The position numbers and the translations under genes are program-made. This document shows positions 22,061 through 29,608 of a stretch of 45,047 nucleotides of DNA, piece after piece. The notes beneath the pieces are model-generated. The model made no database searches, was not told the origin of the DNA, and was given only the letters and a program-made list of their open reading frames with translations. Numbering within the stretch: the first letter of the stretch is position 1; every line of letters starts with the position of its first letter. The stretch is from Candidatus Saccharibacteria bacterium UBA6039 (lineage in GTDB: Bacteria > Patescibacteriota > Saccharimonadia > Saccharimonadales > Saccharimonadaceae), in contig DIZB01000007.1 in the NCBI GenBank assembly GCA_002427805.1, forward strand, positions 1-45,047, in the 5' to 3' direction.

Positions 22061-23725
22061 TTAGTTTGTTCGTCGACGCGCTAGTGCGAATAATACACCC
22101 GCAGCCACAACACCAAGACCAATAAGGACTACTGGGTTTGCAAGCTTCAGCATCTGCGCACCAGTATTTGGCGTACCAGGATCTTTGCCGGTATTGAGTG
22201 CCGTAAGGACTACGTCGTTACCATCACCACCAACGTAGCTAATACTGAAGGTAATGCCGCTGACTGTAAATTGTGCGCCTTCAGCTAGTCCTGCAAAGGT
22301 TCCGCTGACGGCTGCTTGGCCCAGGTCATCAATGATCATAAACTGATCACCCTGTTTAATGTTATATCCCGTATAAAGTGATGTGTCTAAAATTGCAGCT
22401 GGATCAATAGATACATCCGTACTACTATCAGATGCAGTTCCAACAACAATCTGGTCATAGCCGCCCGCTACAGAAGTCTGAAGCTGAGCCTGGTACGTCG
22501 AGCCTGGGCCAAGGAAAAGACCCGTTGTTGACGTTAATTTACCAGGCGAATGTCCAGGAGCAACAGTACCGCCGTTTTGGACACTAATGTATGTCGCTGT
22601 TCCATTTCCTAGAAGGATTCCACCAGCATTCACCTGAATGAATCCTCTTGAACCGTCAAGAGTTGCAGTCTCTTTATTTTGAATTGTGTAGTTAGTTGCT
22701 GGCTGACTATCACTAAGTGCCGTTGTGATATCTGGCGTTGTTACGGCTGTTGAACCAATGTTGAGAGCACCTTGACTGTGTTGAGCAAGGGTAATAGTAT
22801 GCCCATTGTAGTTAATTGTGCCATTAATGTTTACAGTCGAGTTCTGCGCCACATCAATCAACAGGTTAGCGTTAAGATTTAACGTGCCTGTTAAGTTATA
22901 TGTTGCATTTGCATATGTAGCACAGCCGATATAGTAGAAATCTGCTCCGCCACCACCTGAACCGCCACTAAGTTGTGTAGCACAGTTTCCAAATGCTAGT
23001 TGGTTGAGGTACGTAGTACTATCAAAAGTACCTACCGTAATATCGTTAGCAATTGTTCCACCTGTGTTGGCAAACCCAAGTCCCCAAGCGTTATCAAGGA
23101 GGGTAATTGATCCCCCAACTGTGACACTACTGGGGATAAGAGCAGCACGTGCAGTAATATTGCCACTGATAGCGCTACCAGCCGAGGGGTCTATAGTACC
23201 AGAACCAGTCACATTCCCTGTAACGTTCAATATACCCCCATAGATTTGTACGCCAGTTCCAATGTTCAAATCACCGGCAGCATTCAGTGTACCCGTGTAC
23301 GGACTAGCCGACTTGTGTAACTGTATATAAGCTTGCTTAGCACCACCACTCGTGTCTTGTGTAATTGAAGCACCTGCTGCGAAGTCGATTGTATCAATAT
23401 CAAAGTACGTAGGAAAACCTGAACTCGTCGAACCCTGTATCACGCCGCCGAAAGATACACCACTTAAATCATTCGTGAGTTGGACTGCCTGATAATTTGA
23501 GCCGGTTGCAAGTGGCAAAAATTCGATTATATCACCAGTAACAGGAACAGTACTCCCACTCCAGTTGCCAGCTGTGCTAAAGAGTCCATCGCCAGCTGTA
23601 CCTGTCCATGTATCAGTTGAGACTGCATGTGCAAATGACATGCCAGCAAACTGCGCGGTTATTATACTAATTACGAACGCCGACGTTGTAACTAGCCTTC
23701 TCATCTTAAGAGCAATGTGTTTCAT
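22061..23725 (-). CDS. Sortase-anchored beta-helical surface protein
   Basis: 554 residues. A signal peptide (about 1-34, ending near SFAHAVS) is followed by DTWTGTAGDGLFSTAGNWSG, the opening pattern of autotransporter-type beta-helix passenger domains. The middle part is a repetitive beta-solenoid (LNVTGNVTGSGTI, LNLNANLLIDVAQNSTVNI), and near 395-500 follows the autotransporter-associated pattern GTVAPGHSPGKL...GDQFMIID...GGDGNDVVLT. The C-terminus has a complete sorting signal: TPNTG at 518-522, a hydrophobic helix and the basic end ARRR. The motif differs from LPXTG in its first residue. The neighbouring sortase is the expected partner. It has a good Shine-Dalgarno sequence (AAGGA) and promoter. 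Confidence 0.85.
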   Translation of the reverse strand: MKHIALKMRRLVTTSAFVISIITAQFAGMSFAHAVSTDTWTGTAGDGLFSTAGNWSGSTVPVTGDIIEFLPLATGSNYQAVQLTNDLSGVSFGGVIQGSTSSGFPTYFDIDTIDFAAGASITQDTSGGAKQAYIQLHKSASPYTGTLNAAGDLNIGTGVQIYGGILNVTGNVTGSGTIDPSAGSAISGNITARAALIPSSVTVGGSITLLDNAWGLGFANTGGTIANDITVGTFDSTTYLNQLAFGNCATQLSGGSGGGGADFYYIGCATYANATYNLTGTLNLNANLLIDVAQNSTVNINGTINYNGHTITLAQHSQGALNIGSTAVTTPDITTALSDSQPATNYTIQNKETATLDGSRGFIQVNAGGILLGNGTATYISVQNGGTVAPGHSPGKLTSTTGLFLGPGSTYQAQLQTSVAGGYDQIVVGTASDSSTDVSIDPAAILDTSLYTGYNIKQGDQFMIIDDLGQAAVSGTFAGLAEGAQFTVSGITFSISYVGGDGNDVVLTALNTGKDPGTPNTGAQMLKLANPVVLIGLGVVAAGVLFALARRRTN

Positions 23726-23762
23726 GTAATTTCCTTTTTGTTTTGATGGTGTTTCTAAGCTT

Positions 23763-23791
23763 AGTCTACGCTTATGCTTCGATACTTACAA
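23763..23791 (-). promoter_or_regulatory. Promoter of the sortase substrate gene
   Basis: Minus strand: TTGTAA (23786-23791), 17-base spacer, TAGACT (23763-23768). The leader of about 30 bases is A-rich and carries AAGGA before the ATG at 23725. Confidence 0.6.
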
Positions 23792-23819
23792 ATTAATATC
23801 GATGTCGAATATGCAACGA

Positions 23820-25337
23820 CTAGTTCACAGTGCCAATAATCTGCTTCGTCAATATTGGCCCGTTAAATCGCGAGTCAATCGATTCCGGCCTGTTGTCACC
23901 ACAGATGAAGATCTCATCTTTTGCAAGCGTCACGTCTACCGCTTCACCGTCTGTATCAACATGCATCGTTTTTTCCCATTTGCTACCCGTATCTGGGTTA
24001 AATCCCTGCGGATGATCAGCGTTATAAATAGTAATCGCATTATCCTTCACGACGACTCGTTCACCCGGAAGACCAATCACTCGCTTAATTAAGTACTGGT
24101 TTTCTTTGTCGGCTGCCTGAACATCATCAGTGACTCCAAACACCTGACGAACAATCACTACCTGACCGCGATCCGGCGTATAGTCTCGACCCGCAATATG
24201 TGCCAGCGTCACGGGTACAACATTAACCAATTGCTCCGTTGTGTCATGGTAGGTCGACTCCATACTATGACCATCAACTTTATACATTTTCACAATGAAC
24301 GTATTAACCGTCACAACCAGTGTCATGATAATTGCCAACCCAATCACTATCCATATAACAGTTCGTATAATCATCCACTGTCGATCACGCGAAAATGCCT
24401 TTTGCCTATCGACATTCGTCACAACGCCTATATTCTGCTGAATAAATCCATGGTCAAGTTCCCATTCGTGATGGCGACGAATTTTGCGAATGATAGCTAG
24501 TGCGATCGCACCGAAAATGGCGAGTCCGATAATACCAGCTACGGCTAGGATTAAACGAGGATTTGACTGATAGATACGAAACAGAAAGTTAAAGAAGTTG
24601 TCATTAAAGCCATCTGGGACTGTTTCGTTTAATACGATGCGCTGTCCCGAGCTATAGTCAATTACGCGGGCCAGTGACTGGTTCGAGACCGTAACATAGC
24701 GAAGATCAAACGGTAGTAACTTTGATGTCGTATATGCTGGCTCTCCGTCGACATAGTATGTCACTTTCGAAATAGTGTCTTGTGACGGATCTATTGGACG
24801 CACAATATGCAATGAATCCTCATTTGGTAGTGTCCCAATAGGCCGAACAAAACCTTGCTCCCCGTTGATTGTCACTGTACATTCTGTTGTTGGCTGACAC
24901 GTTGGATGTGTCGAAGAAACCAACATGACCGCAGGCCTATTCGCACCAAGCGTACTATTAAGTGTCGGTGACGTTAGTTGCACGATTGTACTTGAATCGG
25001 TATTAGCCGCATTCCACGTGCCAACTAAACTCCACGTATCTCCAGTCGCTTGAACTGTACCAATAGACAAACAGCTCGAGGTATCATCACTCACCTGGCC
25101 AAAGACACTCATCATCGCAGTCTGACCAGAAGTTGGCAAGCGTGCGTATACATTATAGGTATCAGCCGGAACTTGCAGTAAGCCGGTAAATGATGCATCA
25201 CTACCCGTACTACAGCTTGTATCTAAGTTCAGTTGGCTTGAATCAACCGTAATTGCGCTGGCTGGTACATGCATATATATACCTGTACATAGCGCGAGAG
25301 TCAGGCTAGTTAATACTAAGCGGATGTTCTTCATCAT
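23820..25337 (-). CDS. Signal peptidase I with large N-terminal extracellular domain
   Basis: 505 residues from an ATGATG pair chosen because it gives a clean signal peptide (MMKNIRLVLTSLTLALC...ASA) and because a TAGTAT lies 8 bases upstream. Residues about 30-250 form an extracellular domain with strands and cysteines that I do not recognise. Then follow a membrane helix (about 261-283), a cytoplasmic charged segment, a second membrane helix (about 323-348) and an S26 signal peptidase domain: box B GHSMEST with the catalytic Ser, box D LIKRVIGLPGE with the catalytic Lys, box E GDNRPESIDSR. The protein ends soon after IIGTVN. Ordinary type I signal peptidases have 170-320 residues and no such N-terminal domain. 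It removes signal peptides from exported proteins, probably including its surface-protein neighbours. Confidence 0.85.
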   Translation of the reverse strand: MMKNIRLVLTSLTLALCTGIYMHVPASAITVDSSQLNLDTSCSTGSDASFTGLLQVPADTYNVYARLPTSGQTAMMSVFGQVSDDTSSCLSIGTVQATGDTWSLVGTWNAANTDSSTIVQLTSPTLNSTLGANRPAVMLVSSTHPTCQPTTECTVTINGEQGFVRPIGTLPNEDSLHIVRPIDPSQDTISKVTYYVDGEPAYTTSKLLPFDLRYVTVSNQSLARVIDYSSGQRIVLNETVPDGFNDNFFNFLFRIYQSNPRLILAVAGIIGLAIFGAIALAIIRKIRRHHEWELDHGFIQQNIGVVTNVDRQKAFSRDRQWMIIRTVIWIVIGLAIIMTLVVTVNTFIVKMYKVDGHSMESTYHDTTEQLVNVVPVTLAHIAGRDYTPDRGQVVIVRQVFGVTDDVQAADKENQYLIKRVIGLPGERVVVKDNAITIYNADHPQGFNPDTGSKWEKTMHVDTDGEAVDVTLAKDEIFICGDNRPESIDSRFNGPILTKQIIGTVN

Positions 25338-25454
25338 TAGTTTCAATACTACACTAGCGTCGAACCAGATAATATAGCGCTTGTGTTTTACTGTCAGTTG
25401 ATATATTTTTAAAGCAGTTACTAAGAAAAATAAACACAATTAAAGGACCATACC

Positions 25455-26183
25455 ATGGCTACCAAAAAAGCACCCGCAAAAAAGAAACCTGTAGTAAAAG
25501 CAGCAAGCACTAAAAAGGTTGCACCTAAAAAGGCATTGGCTAAGGCTGTCGCAAAGAAAGTGCCAGCAAAAAAGCGAGCTGCCAAGGCAGCCGCTACAAA
25601 GAAGAAGCACCCTCTTGCTCGCCTGCTTGAGATTCACAAAAAGGGTTCGATTACTAAAAAAGGCCTCATTATCAGCATCGCTGTTGTAGTAGTAGCTGTG
25701 CTTGGATATGGTGGATACACTATCTACCAAAACATGAGCGCTAATGCTGGCGGTGCCGCAAGCTTGGGTAGAGGCTGGACTACCGTTGGATCTATCCGAA
25801 TCGCATACAATAATGCTGCTGGTAAACCTACTCTTGCTGTTGTTGCAAACGGTGGCGTCTGTAAGGTAAAAGTTTCTGGTGGATATAAGATCAAATCCCG
25901 TGTTGTAGTGGTGAGCGGTGGTACAAAGATGTACTATGGTGATTCATTTGCCGGAGGACAGTACCAAGGAAATCCAACTAACCAAGGCTATGCAACCAAT
26001 GGTGCAGTCTTCACGTCAGGCTTAACGTCTACATACAAGAGTCAAAACTCGACAGTGACCGCAGGAATGGATATTAATACGAACGGTGCAAAAGCCGGTC
26101 AACACACTGTTAACTATGGTCCAACGGCTAGCGAAGGCATGGGTAAGTTCATTAAAATCTCAAGTGTTACAAGCTGTTCATAA
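25455..26183 (+). CDS. Lysine/alanine-rich (histone H1-like tail) membrane protein
   Basis: 242 residues. The first about 52 residues are almost only Lys, Ala, Pro, Val and Thr (MATKKAPAKKKPVVKAAS, KKVPAKKRAAKAAATKKK), like the tails of bacterial histone H1-type proteins. A basic amphipathic part and one membrane helix (about 69-91, LIISIAVVVVAVLGYGGYTIY) follow, and then an extracellular domain of about 150 residues rich in Gly, Ser and Thr with two cysteines. Since the tail should remain in the cytoplasm it could touch the nucleoid, RNA or acidic lipids; that is inference. A Shine-Dalgarno AAAGGA precedes the start by about 9 bases. A bidirectional terminator follows. Function unknown. Confidence 0.72.
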   Translation: MATKKAPAKKKPVVKAASTKKVAPKKALAKAVAKKVPAKKRAAKAAATKKKHPLARLLEIHKKGSITKKGLIISIAVVVVAVLGYGGYTIYQNMSANAGGAASLGRGWTTVGSIRIAYNNAAGKPTLAVVANGGVCKVKVSGGYKIKSRVVVVSGGTKMYYGDSFAGGQYQGNPTNQGYATNGAVFTSGLTSTYKSQNSTVTAGMDINTNGAKAGQHTVNYGPTASEGMGKFIKISSVTSCS

Positions 26184-26210
26184 AAATTAACGATTAGAGT
26201 AATACGTAAA

Positions 26211-26245
26211 AAATGAGTAGCTGTTAATAGCTACTCATTTTTTTA
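26211..26245. terminator. Bidirectional terminator between convergent genes
   Basis: Perfect 12-bp stem AAATGAGTAGCT/AGCTACTCATTT with a 6-base loop, an A-run before and a T-run after. The stop codon and last lysine codons of the minus-strand gene are part of the stem and the T-run. Confidence 0.88.
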
Positions 26246-26672
26246 TTATAGTCGCCAAACGTGCCTTCATCGCCACATGTGCGTCTTCAAGGCCAAGGAT
26301 CTTGAGGGCGCCTATCAGCACATAGAGTTCATCGAGCACTTTATCATCATGCTGTAGTTCCAAAGCATCAAACCGCTCAGTGACTGCATTAATAATCCAC
26401 TTCTCTTGTGATGGCGACGCAGTTTTATGATTCGATGCATCATCGAGGTGCGTCGTTACTACCTCAAGCGAACGTGCACTATTATCACGTTTTCGTAGAT
26501 AGCCTTTTTGGATCAATCCATCAATATGTATCGCTACCGTTGAAACTGATTTATAGCCAAGCGCCCGCATGACTTCACGGTAACTCGGGCCGTATCCATG
26601 GCCTTGAATAAAGCCATCTACAAAGTTAAGTAATTCTCGTTGGCGTTTGGTTGATCGTGACTCCGGGCTCAT
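26235..26672 (-). CDS. LexA-type winged-helix protein without protease domain
   Basis: 145 residues from the ATG at 26672, which overlaps the upstream stop in an ATGA; the longer frame from 26714 would lie inside the preceding gene. The N-terminal half matches the LexA DNA-binding domain: KRQRELLNFVDGFIQGHGYG, PSYREVMRALGYKSVSTV, HIDGLIQKGYLRKRDNSARS. LexA normally has about 200 residues with an S24 self-cleaving domain; here the last about 75 residues are helical and have no Ser-Lys dyad. Such short proteins are common in CPR genomes. It may regulate transcription without RecA-dependent cleavage. Coupling to an O-antigen-ligase-like gene is unexpected for an SOS regulator. Confidence 0.78.
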   Translation of the reverse strand: MSPESRSTKRQRELLNFVDGFIQGHGYGPSYREVMRALGYKSVSTVAIHIDGLIQKGYLRKRDNSARSLEVVTTHLDDASNHKTASPSQEKWIINAVTERFDALELQHDDKVLDELYVLIGALKILGLEDAHVAMKARLATIIKK

Positions 26673-27964
26673 TTCTTTGCTCCTGCAAGTGCCACTGCCG
26701 CAAGGCCCCACCAAACAATTCCAATCGTGTCATCAGCCCAAATAGGTAGTAGCAATGCAATGCCGACAAGCCCTACACCGCTGGCAAACACCCCTAGCGC
26801 TACGTAACTTTGGCGCGCCTTCCATAGTCGAGCAAGTATCATCACAAATATAGCGACGAATAGTCCAAGTCCAAGCCAGCCCGTCTCATGCGCAACAAAT
26901 AAATAACTATTTTCGATAATAAGTGGCGAATCACCGAGAAGTGAGGCCGATCCGCTACTTCCAATACCCGCTCCCAATGGCTGAGTAACGAGTCGTGATA
27001 CACCTTGCTGTAGTGACGTTACGTGCCCATCGTTTGACGACACAGCACTGCCACCATTTGGATTCTCATGGAGCAGTACGTTTGAGACAAAACTCGAGTT
27101 CTGGTGTGTTACTAAGAAACCACCGAGAGCTACCAGTAAGACCACGCCGACACCGACCCATATCTTTACATATGCCTTCTTAAATAGACTGGCCGTAACT
27201 GCAATCATGACGGCTACAATACCAGCAATCAGTGCACTACGTGAATAGCTTGCCCATAATGCCACCACGCTGCCAACCACAAGTACTGCGGCCATCATTT
27301 TCGATTGTCGCATTGGAGGAATCTTGCGCTTTGCAATAGCAGCTGCAATAAAGCCAAGTACAATCACCGCATACGCACCAAGCGAGTTTGGCCCTCGCAG
27401 GGTACTATTAATCCGCACAAATGCACTGTTCTTATCAACCGTCAGGTAAGGCTCTATTGTATGAGGCCCATAGCCGATATATTTCAAAATGTCAGCGGGG
27501 AGAACGAATACTTGTAGCAGCGCAAATACCACCACCAGTACCGCCCCAAACATAAATATCTTAAAGAAATTCTTACGTTGGTCTGGATACAGTGACAAAC
27601 ATATATAGACGAGGCCAAAATACATCACATAGCGCAGGTCAATGCACAGCCCAGCCGCAACAGAGGTAATAGACACGCCTAGGTGCAGCGCGTAAAAGCT
27701 GAGTAGAATATGTAGCAGGATGTAACCACCAATCAGTAGCAATATTGGGTCTTTTAGCAACCCAAACTGCTTTTTCCTATAAAGAATCGCCACCAGAAGT
27801 GTCGCGGCAATGAGAATGAGTATTTCTTTCCACGACTTAATGAGTAGTGTGTCGTGTGGCAGTAACGTCGAAAGCCCAACAGAAAGTGGCGCGTGCACCA
27901 CGATGCCACCGAATATAGCCAGCAAAATCCCCGCATATACTTTGTCTAGCCGTCCCTTATACAT
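26669..27964 (-). CDS. O-antigen ligase/Wzy-like membrane protein
   Basis: 431 residues from the ATG at 27964. About ten to twelve membrane segments and the Wzy_C pattern are visible: LRGPNSLGAYAVIVLGF near 200-216, ASYSRSALIAG near 240-250, a large periplasmic loop (about 290-350) with LQQGVSRLVTQPLGAGIGSS and PLIIENSYLFVAHETG. Members of this family join or polymerise lipid-linked glycans outside the membrane. The start was moved from 27982 because TACAAT (27971-27976, minus strand) lies 6 bases before the ATG at 27964. The following LexA-like gene is translationally coupled. Placed at the edge of the glycan region, it is the likely last enzyme for its product. Confidence 0.8.
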   Translation of the reverse strand: MYKGRLDKVYAGILLAIFGGIVVHAPLSVGLSTLLPHDTLLIKSWKEILILIAATLLVAILYRKKQFGLLKDPILLLIGGYILLHILLSFYALHLGVSITSVAAGLCIDLRYVMYFGLVYICLSLYPDQRKNFFKIFMFGAVLVVVFALLQVFVLPADILKYIGYGPHTIEPYLTVDKNSAFVRINSTLRGPNSLGAYAVIVLGFIAAAIAKRKIPPMRQSKMMAAVLVVGSVVALWASYSRSALIAGIVAVMIAVTASLFKKAYVKIWVGVGVVLLVALGGFLVTHQNSSFVSNVLLHENPNGGSAVSSNDGHVTSLQQGVSRLVTQPLGAGIGSSGSASLLGDSPLIIENSYLFVAHETGWLGLGLFVAIFVMILARLWKARQSYVALGVFASGVGLVGIALLLPIWADDTIGIVWWGLAAVALAGAKK

Positions 27965-27970
27965 AGCTCT

Positions 27971-27997
27971 ATTGTAGCGCACGTCCAGTGATATACT
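27971..27997. promoter_or_regulatory. Back-to-back leaderless promoters
   Basis: TACAAT on the minus strand (27971-27976) lies 6 bases before the ATG at 27964, and TATACT on the plus strand (27992-27997) lies 8 bases before the ATG at 28006. The two coding regions are only 41 bases apart, so each -35 region would overlap the other promoter. Confidence 0.62.
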
Positions 27998-28005
27998 ATG
28001 GCTAT

Positions 28006-29562
28006 ATGAAGTGGGTTAAAACACATGCGAGCATCCTAACGCTCATCTCCGGTAGCATCATCATGTCCATGTGGACACTGTTTCGCTTTTTTACCAAACC
28101 AATCATCTTTGATCTTGTCGGACAACAAGTTTTGGCCCAGCAATGGTTTAATGGTTTTACTGGCGGGTCGATAACAGCACCAACAAATTACATATTTAAG
28201 ATTTTCTTTATATATATGCCCCTCCATGCACTCAACATTCCGCCCCACATCGCCCTTATTGCCATGACACTATTTATTAATATTGCTACATTTGTCTGTT
28301 TATTCTTTGTCACTAAGAAACTGCTGCAGATTCTGAAAATTCCCGTAAGTGGATTCTTCTACCTTGCTATGCTGTGGTTAGCTTCGGCTGCAGGAGCGAT
28401 ATTCTGGATTCAGTTTGCTAACTCTCGAAATCTTGAAGTCGCTGCAGGTGTACTACTTCTTTATTTGGGGCTTAAGTTTATCGAGAAACCGAGTCGAGTG
28501 CTAGCTGCCACTATTACCGTATTCTCTGGCCTTCTCTTTTTTGCCGACCCGCTACAGCTATATACGACTGGTCTTGTCATTGTTATTTTTGTCGGTACGC
28601 TTTTTCTTAGTCACAAGCTTAGCCTTAAACGCGCGAGCATCCTCGTGACATCTATTATTCTGGGTTTTATATTCTCGCTTCTTATTAATGTACTTGTAAG
28701 GCATGTGTTTGAGCTCAGCTTCAACCAAGTAAGCTCTGTCAGTCAGTCACTTGCGGTACTTTCGCATCCGCTAAAAGTAGTTGAGCAGACTACCCTAGCG
28801 AACGTTCGATTTGTAGCGAATACATATGACATCGGGCGTCTCAGCCAGCTCATAAATGGTCTGCTATTGGCTGTATCTATCCTTGCCTCTATTTGGCTCA
28901 TCGTGAAACGTAAGCTAGCAAAACGAACAGTCTTATTTATTGGCATCGCGTTTATTACGATTGAACTCGTCTATATTGCAAGCGGACAAGTGCTCAGTGA
29001 TGGGGACACCTCACGATATCTTATTATGTTGGCACCTGTTATTGTCATTATGATCTCGCTTTTGACGTTTCTTCCTGCACGGATAAAATCTCTTGTTAAA
29101 ATTATTTTTATAATTGGCCTCTTTATTAATATCACGCTCCTCGCCCACGCAACTTTGTCGTCGCGCACGAACACATTAAACGTCAATATAAAACAGAGCA
29201 CCTATGACTATTTGAAGGCACATGACATCTCGTATGCGTACGCGAGTATGGACACTGCCATACCGGCGACCTACTTATACCCTACGGAACCGTCTATTCT
29301 ACCTCTATCATGCTCCGACGGTACACTTCTACAAGCAACTACGTTTTATGACAAAGCTGCCTATAGCCATGTACAATCACAGATCAGTGGGGAAGTTGCG
29401 CTTATTTTTGACGGGCAGGTCATTACTAATGCTCCTCAAGTATGTACTGTGGCCCAGGCTGTCTCTCAATTTGGTGCTCCCGAGCAAATGACAAGCACGA
29501 GTGATAGCAATACCATCATGCTTTTCTCGAACCCTATTGCTGTCGCAGATCATATTCACTAA
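28006..29562 (+). CDS. Multi-spanning membrane protein, GT-C glycosyltransferase-like
   Basis: 518 residues from the start at 28006. About eleven membrane segments in the first 400 residues and a C-terminal extracellular domain of about 120 residues. The first loop holds FDLVGQQVLAQQW (about 30-42), where an acidic residue lies near the first membrane helix as in GT-C glycosyltransferases that use polyprenyl-phosphate sugars. No exact family was recognised. It precedes the initiating sugar transferase by 46 bases, whose extended -10 promoter lies between. The start is supported by a TATACT 8 bases upstream. I infer a role in glycan transfer outside the membrane. Confidence 0.58.
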   Translation: MKWVKTHASILTLISGSIIMSMWTLFRFFTKPIIFDLVGQQVLAQQWFNGFTGGSITAPTNYIFKIFFIYMPLHALNIPPHIALIAMTLFINIATFVCLFFVTKKLLQILKIPVSGFFYLAMLWLASAAGAIFWIQFANSRNLEVAAGVLLLYLGLKFIEKPSRVLAATITVFSGLLFFADPLQLYTTGLVIVIFVGTLFLSHKLSLKRASILVTSIILGFIFSLLINVLVRHVFELSFNQVSSVSQSLAVLSHPLKVVEQTTLANVRFVANTYDIGRLSQLINGLLLAVSILASIWLIVKRKLAKRTVLFIGIAFITIELVYIASGQVLSDGDTSRYLIMLAPVIVIMISLLTFLPARIKSLVKIIFIIGLFINITLLAHATLSSRTNTLNVNIKQSTYDYLKAHDISYAYASMDTAIPATYLYPTEPSILPLSCSDGTLLQATTFYDKAAYSHVQSQISGEVALIFDGQVITNAPQVCTVAQAVSQFGAPEQMTSTSDSNTIMLFSNPIAVADHIH

Positions 29563-29589
29563 GCTCCGGCCTAAAGAAGCCTCTAGCGG

Positions 29590-29598
29590 TGGTATAAT
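29590..29598 (+). promoter_or_regulatory. Extended -10 promoter of the glycan operon
   Basis: TGG followed by TATAAT (29593-29598) fits an extended -10. The ATG follows after 10 bases that contain AAAGGAA, so this message has a very short leader with a possible partial Shine-Dalgarno sequence. Confidence 0.62.
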
Positions 29599-29608
29599 AA
29601 AGGAATCC

